This document shows positions 31,141-37,324 of a stretch of DNA of 44,269 bases, piece after piece. The DNA is from Candidatus Wallbacteria bacterium (GTDB lineage Bacteria > Muiribacteriota > UBA6191 > JACPRK01): contig JACPRK010000184.1 of NCBI GenBank assembly GCA_016190005.1, forward strand, positions 1 to 44,269, written 5' to 3'. Within the stretch, counting starts at the first letter, position 1. Every line of letters starts with the position of its first letter. Made by a program: the position numbers and the translations under genes. The notes below the pieces were generated by a model that was not told the DNA's origin, did no database searches, and saw only the letters and a program-made list of their open reading frames with translations.

Positions 31141-33867
31141 ATGATTTTCCTGCCCCGATTTTTGCGACCTCTGTTGGCGCTAGGAGTATTGCTGCTCCTG
31201 GCGGTAGCTACTCCAGGCGGGCTGTATGCGCAGGTGGACCTGAACTCCGCCAGCTATAGCCAGCTGGCCGCCGTGGACGGCATCTCGGAGTCCATGGCCC
31301 AGAAGATCATCAATGCCAGGCCGCTTCGAACGAAGCGGGACCTGGTCACCCGGCTCGGCATGCAGGAGTCGGTCTACAGCCGCGTCAGCGACCAGGTGGT
31401 CGCGCGGCAGGGCTCGGGCAGCGGCTCCGGCAGCGGAAGCGGCTCCGGGTCCGGCTCGGGCAGCAGCTCCGGCGACTTCGGTCGTGGCAGCGGCTCCACG
31501 GGCAGCGACTACTCCAGCGGCTCGGGCTCCGGCAGCGGCCGCACGGGCAGCGGCAGCGGCCCCGGGAGCTCCGGCAGCTCCTCCGGCAGTGGCAGCGGCA
31601 GCCAGTACGGCGGCCAGACCGGCTCCGGCTCGGGTTCGAGCGCGAGCGGCTCGGGTTCGGGCTCCGGCAGCTCCTCGGGCAGCGGCTCGGGCTCGGGCCT
31701 GTCGTCTTCCGGCACGGGCGACGGCAACGTCTATCGCGAGAACTACAACACCGGTCGCAGCAGCCTGCGCACGGGCAACTACTCCGACTCGATCGACCGG
31801 CTCCTGGAGGCGCAGCGCCTGGCCGAGCAGTACGGCAATCGCCAGGAGGTCTACGCCATCCAGGCTGACCTCGCCAGCGCTTACCTGTGGCGCGGCATCG
31901 AGCTCTACAAGGACGCCGCCTGGGCGAGCGACTACGACAACGCGATCGCCTACCTGAACAAGGTCGAGATCCGCATCACCAACGACGACTTCTGGATGAA
32001 CGCGCTGGGCGGCACCTCCTCGGCGATGCGCAAGCTCAACCTGAAGAACTACTACCTCGGCATGTCCTTCTTCGAGAAGGGTGCGTACTTCGACTGGGTC
32101 GACAACGACGGCTACGCGAAGATGTACCTGAGCATGGTGACGAAGTCCCGCGAGCAGTGGAACTACTTCACCGACCCGAAGATGCTGATGGAGCAGAAGA
32201 TCCTCTATGCAGACGCCAAGTACACGCTGGCCCAGCTGCTCGAGAAGTCCCGCGACAACCAGTTCGCCGCGCAGAACTACATGGAGGCCTACAAGACCTA
32301 CCAGGAGCTGAAGGCGACCGGCGTGGGCGAGCTCTTCTACTACTGGGGCGAGGGTGAGCGCGGCGTCGCCTACAACCAGCTCACGTTCTCGATGCGACGC
32401 AAGAAGCGCCAGTCGATGGACGAGAAGATGGGCAGCATGGAGCAGAGCATGCTCTCGCTGGCCAGCCAGGCCTCTTCGCGCAGCGACTACGGCCAGGCCC
32501 GCGAGCTCTCCAACTTCGTCTTCAAGAACACGAGGAACCGCGAGTCTCAGAGCCAGGCTCTCGACACGAACATCGCCAGCTACGAGAAGGCCAACGACTG
32601 GAACCGCGCCATCGAGATGCGCCGGCAGTACAGGAACGACTTCGGCTACCACAAGCACACGCTCGGCATGGCCACCGGCTACCGCGCCATCGGCGACAAT
32701 GGCCAGGCCAGGAACCTCTACCAGGAGGTCATCAACAGCTCCGGCGCCGACAACCGGTACAAGACGCAGGCCGCCGACGGCCTGGCCGAGATGACGCTTC
32801 CGGACATCGACGCGAAGATCTCGGGCGGCAACTACGGCGCCGCCGTGCAGAGCATCCGCAACTTCCTCGACAGCTACCCGACCAGCAAGAAGGACGACTT
32901 CACGCGCCGCGTGGCCGACATCGTCGACAAGTACGTCGCCGAGGGCAAGTCAGACGAGGCGCTGAAGCTGATCGGCGAGTTCACGGGCAAGTACTCCAGC
33001 GGCAACGACGCGCTGCTCGACAGCAAGAAGGTCACGATCCTCGAGAAGTCGGGCGACTTCGGCGCCTACAAGCAGGCGGTGCTCGATTACGACGGGAAGT
33101 ACCGCGGCTCCAGCACGGCCAATGCGCTCCTGGCGCAGCTGGTGCAGAAGTGGGAGCAGCAGGGCAACAAGGACGACGCCGCGATCCAGGCGATCATCGA
33201 CAAGCTGGCCTCCCGCGGTAACAGCTTCGGCACGGCCCGCCACATGCAGGCTGCCCAGGCCGAGCTGTCCCGCATCAAGGGGATGGGCGACAAGGCGAAG
33301 ATCCGCGCCGGGTTGCTCCGCATGGCGGTGTTCCCCGATTCGCGCTACTCGACGGCGAAGTCGGTCATCGACTCCGCGCGGGACCTCTACCTGGCCCAGT
33401 ACGCCAGCCCCTGGTACTACGACAGCAAGAGCCGGGCGGCCAGCTCGCCTCCGAGCGCCAAGGGCGCCTTCGGCGGCATCAAGGACGACACGGCTCAGCT
33501 CAAGCATGACCTGAACACGGCCTTTGCCGGGAAGATCGCCGAGAAGGAAATGGCGACCTACGCCCGCTACGACGCGGTCGAGCTGGATCGCCTCTTCGGC
33601 CCCAGCACCGACGCGATGACGGCCTACCGAGCCGTCACCGCTCGGATAGACCAGGAGGTCGCAGCTCGCCTGGCCTGGCAGAACGCCGGGATGTTCAAGA
33701 AGGGCGGCTTCAAGAAGACCTACGAGGCGCTCGTGGCCTCGGCGCCGACCCGGCAGACGTTGGAGGGTACGTTCATGACCAAGGCGTACTCGCAGCGCTC
33801 GGGCGGGACCGGCAATGGCGGAACCCGCGTGGAAGGCGCCCCGAGCTTCGACGGCGCCAACCGCTGA
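31141..33867 (+). CDS. Exported HhH (ComEA-like) - Gly/Ser linker - TPR-like protein
   Basis: A 908-residue protein. A signal peptide (LLALGVLLLLAVATPGGLYAQ) is followed at about residues 31-90 by a helix-hairpin-helix domain of the ComEA type (VDLNSASYSQLAAVDGIS; AQKIINARPLRTKRDLV). Then comes about 100 residues of Gly-Ser linker ending in GTGDGNV, then about 700 residues of helical, TPR-like sequence (AIAYLNKVEIRITNDD; YMEAYKTYQELKATGVG; AVQSIRNFLDSYPTS). ComEA-like HhH modules bind DNA in competence proteins; whether this one does is unknown. AGGAGG lies 11 bases before the ATG. A strong hairpin follows the stop. The tail GGTGNGGTRVEG echoes the other exported proteins here. Confidence 0.88.
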   Translation: MIFLPRFLRPLLALGVLLLLAVATPGGLYAQVDLNSASYSQLAAVDGISESMAQKIINARPLRTKRDLVTRLGMQESVYSRVSDQVVARQGSGSGSGSGSGSGSGSGSSSGDFGRGSGSTGSDYSSGSGSGSGRTGSGSGPGSSGSSSGSGSGSQYGGQTGSGSGSSASGSGSGSGSSSGSGSGSGLSSSGTGDGNVYRENYNTGRSSLRTGNYSDSIDRLLEAQRLAEQYGNRQEVYAIQADLASAYLWRGIELYKDAAWASDYDNAIAYLNKVEIRITNDDFWMNALGGTSSAMRKLNLKNYYLGMSFFEKGAYFDWVDNDGYAKMYLSMVTKSREQWNYFTDPKMLMEQKILYADAKYTLAQLLEKSRDNQFAAQNYMEAYKTYQELKATGVGELFYYWGEGERGVAYNQLTFSMRRKKRQSMDEKMGSMEQSMLSLASQASSRSDYGQARELSNFVFKNTRNRESQSQALDTNIASYEKANDWNRAIEMRRQYRNDFGYHKHTLGMATGYRAIGDNGQARNLYQEVINSSGADNRYKTQAADGLAEMTLPDIDAKISGGNYGAAVQSIRNFLDSYPTSKKDDFTRRVADIVDKYVAEGKSDEALKLIGEFTGKYSSGNDALLDSKKVTILEKSGDFGAYKQAVLDYDGKYRGSSTANALLAQLVQKWEQQGNKDDAAIQAIIDKLASRGNSFGTARHMQAAQAELSRIKGMGDKAKIRAGLLRMAVFPDSRYSTAKSVIDSARDLYLAQYASPWYYDSKSRAASSPPSAKGAFGGIKDDTAQLKHDLNTAFAGKIAEKEMATYARYDAVELDRLFGPSTDAMTAYRAVTARIDQEVAARLAWQNAGMFKKGGFKKTYEALVASAPTRQTLEGTFMTKAYSQRSGGTGNGGTRVEGAPSFDGANR
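31411..31700 (+). repeat. Coding Gly-Ser repeat tract
   Basis: An irregular array of ggctcg, ggcagc and ggctcc units encoding the Gly-Ser linker of the HhH protein. It has the same composition as the tract at 10036-10350, making the two regions partly similar at DNA level. Confidence 0.88.
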
Positions 33868-33889
33868 TCTGGTTCTATAGAGGGTAATC

Positions 33890-33921
33890 TCCGAGGCCTC
33901 GCGGCGACGCGAGGCCTCGGA
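33890..33921. terminator. Hairpin between convergent genes
   Basis: A perfect 13-bp stem, tccgaggcctcgc and its complement, around a 6-base loop (ggcgac). It is 23 bp past the stop of the HhH gene and 3' of the minus operon ending at 34015, so it can serve both directions. No long T-tract. Confidence 0.7.
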
Positions 33922-34014
33922 AATTCTGGGCCGCAGAGGGGAAGAGTCGGAGGGCCCAGGGTGAGCGGGTCGACGGGATGCGGACTCCCGCATTCCGCGC
34001 GCGCACCCCCGGGC

Positions 34015-34902
34015 TCACTCGCCCTTGCGCGCGACCTCCCAGGTCTCGTTGGCGGCCAGGACTTTCACGCGTGCGGTGTCGCCCAGGTGCTTCTGCAGCT
34101 CCTTCGGGAAGACGCCTTCCTCGGCGGTCCAGGGCAGCACCCAGCGGGCGCCGACCCATTCGACGGCGCGCGCGGCGGCCCACAATGACATCGGCAGCGT
34201 GAGGCCGAGCGGCACGGTCATCACGTCCACGTGGAACAGATCGCCGACGACCTGCATGTCGTGCGTCAAGGCGGAGCGGCCGGCGTGGTAGAGCACGGTA
34301 CCGCTCATCTCGACGACGAAGCTGCACGGTGCCAGGTCCTCGCTGCTCTGGGCGTTGACGCCTTGGATGGTGATGCCGTCCAGGCTGAGCCCGCCGCCCA
34401 GATGCACAGCGTGCGCGTTGAATCCTCGCAGCGTGGCCTCGGCAACGACCTCGGGGAGCGCGATCAGCATTGGCTTGTAGCGGCCCATCAGCTCGAGCAT
34501 CGGCTCCCGCAAGGCCGGCGAAAAACGGTCCGCCACGAGGTAGTCGACCTTCTCGACACTCTTGAGCGCCGGCGGAATGCCGAGCACCAGGACCTTGCTG
34601 CCCTCCCACAGGAAGGAACCCTCGCCGAGGTAGCGCACGTGGCTCTTCGGTCCGGCCGGTGCCGAGCTTCGCGGCTGCCGGCGCGCGTCCCGGGCGACGG
34701 CCTGCGCGAATACCGGCTCGCCCTTCTCCTTGATCCGGTGCTCGCCGGTGAGCGTGTAGCCGATGTGGTCCCGGAACATCCGGTTGGCCATGTTCCGGAT
34801 GAGCGTGAGGTTCTTCTGCTGCTCGGTCGACTGGCTGCTCAGGTAGCGCGTCTTGACGATGAAGTTGGCCAGCTCTCCCTCGGGGATCTTGGAGCGCGGC
34901 AT
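34015..34902 (-). CDS. Metallo-beta-lactamase-fold protein lacking metal ligands
   Basis: A 295-residue protein. About residues 90-285 align by eye to the UlaG/YtkL-like branch of the metallo-beta-lactamase fold (GSKVLVLGIPPALKSVEKVD; GTVLYHAGRSALTHDMQVVG; AARAVEWVGARWVLP). The metal-binding positions are altered. The THxHxDH segment is replaced by VADRFSPA, the HAGDT aspartate is Arg (HAGRS), and the final PMH is PWT. It is therefore probably a non-catalytic member used for binding. The N-terminal 85 residues are a charged helical extension not typical of the family. No export signal. It is the last gene of the pseudopilin-containing run on minus, 21 bp after the lipoprotein gene. Confidence 0.75.
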   Translation of the reverse strand: MPRSKIPEGELANFIVKTRYLSSQSTEQQKNLTLIRNMANRMFRDHIGYTLTGEHRIKEKGEPVFAQAVARDARRQPRSSAPAGPKSHVRYLGEGSFLWEGSKVLVLGIPPALKSVEKVDYLVADRFSPALREPMLELMGRYKPMLIALPEVVAEATLRGFNAHAVHLGGGLSLDGITIQGVNAQSSEDLAPCSFVVEMSGTVLYHAGRSALTHDMQVVGDLFHVDVMTVPLGLTLPMSLWAAARAVEWVGARWVLPWTAEEGVFPKELQKHLGDTARVKVLAANETWEVARKGE

Positions 34903-34923
34903 GGGCGGGTCGGCGACTTCGGC

Positions 34924-35325
34924 TCAGCTACCGAACCGGATCCACTTCAGGTCGGCGCGCCGGAACTCCTTGACCACCCCGAGCTTGGCCTCGAAGCGAA
35001 AGACCTGCTGCTCGAGCTTCCCCTTCAGAAGATCGCCGCCGCGGGTCTCGACGGTGTCGCGGTTGCCGTCGAAGGAGATCTCCTTGAGGTCGGCCCGCTT
35101 CAGGGTGAGCCGCGCCAGTGCGGGCGAGCCGAAAGCGAATGTTTCGCCCTGGAGCCGGCCGTGGATCAGCTCGCCGTTCTTCGTGCGGATGCGGTCGTCG
35201 CCCGGCTTCGTGGAGACTGACTTCGGCGATTCGGTCTTTTCGGGACCGCAGCCCGCCGACCCGAGCGCGAGCGCGCCGAGCATGAACATGAAAGTGAACG
35301 CCGCAGCCTGGCGCATCTGGATCAC
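34924..35325 (-). CDS. Small lipoprotein with two tandem beta-rich repeats
   Basis: A 133-residue lipoprotein with Cys26 after SAG. The mature part contains two similar units of about 38 residues: RTKNGELIHGRLQGETFAF...RADLKEISF and ETRGGDLLKGKLEQQVFRF...RADLKWIRF. Each is predicted as short strands with the shared ending RADLK.I.F. I do not recognise a named family; similar small repeats occur in outer-envelope proteins of unknown role. The GTG at 35325 is preferred because AGGAGG is 7 bases upstream; an ATG three codons later is the alternative. It lies between the TM protein (35427) and the MBL-fold protein, same strand. Confidence 0.78.
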   Translation of the reverse strand: MIQMRQAAAFTFMFMLGALALGSAGCGPEKTESPKSVSTKPGDDRIRTKNGELIHGRLQGETFAFGSPALARLTLKRADLKEISFDGNRDTVETRGGDLLKGKLEQQVFRFEAKLGVVKEFRRADLKWIRFGS

Positions 35326-35426
35326 GAGGGGGCCTCCTGGAGGGTGACGAGGGGGGGATGCTTGCGGGAGCGCGGTCCCGGCGATGGCTCAAGGCGCCGC
35401 GTCCCGACTCGCTCAACCTGATACCA

Positions 35427-35978
35427 CTAGTGAAAAGCGAACTGCAAGCGCATGAGCAGCCGGTCGAGCATCTTGCAGACGGCCTTGGGGTCGGTGGCGC
35501 GCAGCACTTGCTCCACTTCGGAGAACTCGGTGACGCCGAAGAGGGCGGAGCGGTCCACGGAGGTGAGGATGGCGAAGAAGGAGCGAAGCGAGGCGAGGCG
35601 GTCTTCGAAGTTGTACGGCGTGGTCGGGTCGCGGGCGACCGAGAAGGCCAGGCGGCGGACCTGGGCGACGAGCCCCGAGGGGTCGTCGGGGGAGAACGGG
35701 CGGTCGGGGAGCTTCTCCGGGGCGCGCCGGACGACTGCTTTGACCTTGGCGGGCGCCGCGGCGGGCTCCGGCTTCCTCTCCGCCGTCTGGAGTGGCGTGA
35801 CGTCGATCTGGATGAGGCCGCTGAAGTAGACGACGCCCAAGGTCACGGCCACAAGCGTGCCCGGGATGACGGGATTGATGCGCGGCAGCTCCCGAGGGGG
35901 CGGGGGAACGGCGTCCTTCACGGTCGCCGTGAGCCTGGGCGGCCGCGGTCTCCCGCTGACGATCAGGATGCCGCTCAT
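35427..35978 (-). CDS. Single-pass membrane protein of the pseudopilin cluster
   Basis: A 183-residue protein. A short cytoplasmic N-terminus rich in Pro and Arg is followed by one membrane helix at about residues 40-56 (GTLVAVTLGVVYFSGLI). Next come a Pro/Ala/Lys linker and a helical C-terminal domain (VAQVRRLAFSVARDP; LRSFFAILTSVDRSALFGV). The bitopic layout is like inner-membrane assembly proteins of type IV pilus or type II secretion machines, but there is no recognisable sequence match. The start ATG is 15 bp after the pseudopilin stop, with aggat about 11 bases upstream. I call it unknown. Confidence 0.72.
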   Translation of the reverse strand: MSGILIVSGRPRPPRLTATVKDAVPPPPRELPRINPVIPGTLVAVTLGVVYFSGLIQIDVTPLQTAERKPEPAAAPAKVKAVVRRAPEKLPDRPFSPDDPSGLVAQVRRLAFSVARDPTTPYNFEDRLASLRSFFAILTSVDRSALFGVTEFSEVEQVLRATDPKAVCKMLDRLLMRLQFAFH

Positions 35979-35993
35979 CTACCGGTGCCGATC

Positions 35994-36794
35994 CTACTGC
36001 ATCAGGCCCTGCATGTTGGCGCCCGGGTACTGGGACGACTGGATCCGCGCCGAGAGCCCGACGCGACCGGCGATGGCGGCGCCCCAGCCGATCTCCTGCT
36101 CGGTCAGCTGGCCGCCGCGTTCATGGTAGGGCACGGCGCTGATGACGTAGGTGATGCCGCCGCCGTCGGCGTCGGCCGTGAAGAGGACCTCGCGGAACCG
36201 CGCCAGCTCGTAGGTCGCGGTGACGGCCGGGTCGAGCAGGTCGGGCAGGGTGAGGGTGCGCTCCTTCGGGTCGTACTGGTAAACGCGCTTGCGGTCCTGC
36301 TGGTCGAGGATCGACAGCCTGTGGCCGTCGTCGTCGATCGCAAAGTCGCGGGCGCCCTTCATGTCGCGCCGAAGCCGGCCCTGCAGGTAGTGGACGGCGC
36401 TGATTGCCTGCAGCTTGCGGTCAGTGGCGCGCGAGGTACGGGCGTTGCGCCAGACGAAGGTCCCGAGCAGGCCGATGACGATCGCCGCGAGCAGGACCAC
36501 GACGCAGATCTCGAAGAAGGTAAAGCCCCTGTGTCCATGGGAATGCTGGTGGTACTTAGTCCTGTCAGGGGCTCTGCCCCCGAACCCCGGCCAAGGGGCC
36601 AATGGCCCCCTGGACCCCCGATAGGGTGCGGCGTTCGGACAGTTCGAAAGACCTGCTGAATCTCGGAGAGTCCGAAGAGTCGCGACTGGAGGAGAACCCG
36701 CATCAAATGGGGTTCCAAGGGGGGAGTCCCCCCTTGGTGGGGGTCTGGGGGTAAATCCCCCAGGACGAGCTGAAGTACCACCCTGTGGGCTCAC
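35994..36794 (-). CDS. Type IV pilin-like protein (pseudopilin) with a repeat inserted in its leader
   Basis: The functional part is a prepilin: cleavage motif RG/FTFFE followed by a hydrophobic helix (VVVLLAAIVIGLLGTFVW), then a beta-rich domain resembling PilW/GspJ-type minor pseudopilins. The GTG at 36794 overlaps the upstream stop as GTGA, as elsewhere in this genome. Between this start (MSPQ) and the last leader residues (HSHGHRG) lies a 237-bp G-rich repeat that keeps the frame open and adds 79 residues. Without it the leader would read MSPQHSHGHRG, normal for a prepilin. Whether the long form is processed is unknown. A TTG at 36602 inside the repeat is an alternative start. An ATG at 36538 is out of frame. 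The prepilin peptidase is not in the window. Confidence 0.75.
   Translation of the reverse strand: MSPQGGTSARPGGFTPRPPPRGDSPLGTPFDAGSPPVATLRTLRDSAGLSNCPNAAPYRGSRGPLAPWPGFGGRAPDRTKYHQHSHGHRGFTFFEICVVVLLAAIVIGLLGTFVWRNARTSRATDRKLQAISAVHYLQGRLRRDMKGARDFAIDDDGHRLSILDQQDRKRVYQYDPKERTLTLPDLLDPAVTATYELARFREVLFTADADGGGITYVISAVPYHERGGQLTEQEIGWGAAIAGRVGLSARIQSSQYPGANMQGLMQ
36546..36782. repeat. G-rich inverted-arm element inserted in frame in a pseudopilin leader
   Basis: Arms 36548-36621 and 36709-36782 are inverted copies. Both ends, read inward, begin ggtggtact. Each arm carries gcccccgaacccc-type palindromes. A cag triplet is present on both sides of the insertion, possibly a short target duplication. 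The 237-bp length is a multiple of three, and the minus-strand frame through it has no stop. Confidence 0.82.
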
Positions 36795-37303
36795 TCGAGG
36801 GTGTCTCCTTCCAGGCTGTCGACGCTCAGGTCTTCCCGGGAGCGGAAGGCCAGGAGCTTGAACTGGCGCGTCTCGCCCTTCATGCCGCCTTCGAGCACGG
36901 TCCAGCGGATTGAGACCTCCAGCGAGAGGAGCCCCTTCTCGACCTCCACGACCTCGAGTGTGCCCTGAAAGAAGTCGCGGCCGACGCTCAGGTTGCGGGC
37001 GTACTCGGGCAGCCGTGCGAACCAGTCCTGATTCTTGTCGGTGCCGAAGACGGCCTCGACGACGGTGTTGTCAGGCTTGCCGGCCATCTCGAGCAGCTTC
37101 TCGTAGGTCCGCCCGTTCCACACCTCGATGACGCGGCTGGCGAGCGTCTCGGCGTAGATGCGGTCCTCGCTGAGCGTGGCCGATTCGTATCCCAGGTTGA
37201 AGAGGCCGATGGTCGGGATGAGGCAGAGCCCCAGGACGACGAGCGCGATGACGATCTCGACCAGAGTCATGCCGCGCCGGAGGCTTGGGTTCGTGCAGGT
37301 CAA
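36791..37303 (-). CDS. Type IV pilin-like protein (PilV/GspI-like)
   Basis: A 170-residue prepilin. The leader MTCTNPSLRRG is followed by the canonical motif G/MTLVE and a hydrophobic helix (IVIALVVLGLCLIPTIGL). The C-terminal domain is beta-rich (GTLEVVEVEKGLLSLEVS). Size and position between two other pilin-like genes fit a minor pseudopilin of the PilV/GspI sort. The only start in the expected place is a TTG at 37303; no strong ribosome site is seen, so coupling to the upstream gene (21 bp away) may help. The stop overlaps the GTG start of the next pseudopilin. Confidence 0.85.
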   Translation of the reverse strand: MTCTNPSLRRGMTLVEIVIALVVLGLCLIPTIGLFNLGYESATLSEDRIYAETLASRVIEVWNGRTYEKLLEMAGKPDNTVVEAVFGTDKNQDWFARLPEYARNLSVGRDFFQGTLEVVEVEKGLLSLEVSIRWTVLEGGMKGETRQFKLLAFRSREDLSVDSLEGDTLE

Positions 37304-37324
37304 GGAGTCATCGTCTCCACGAGG

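Noticed and set aside
36359-36538. Frameshift in the pseudopilin gene, because an ATG at 36538 is out of frame with the cleavage motif
   Set aside because: The GTGA overlap start at 36794 and the clean in-frame excision of the repeat explain the leader without any frameshift. A one-base error cannot be fully excluded.
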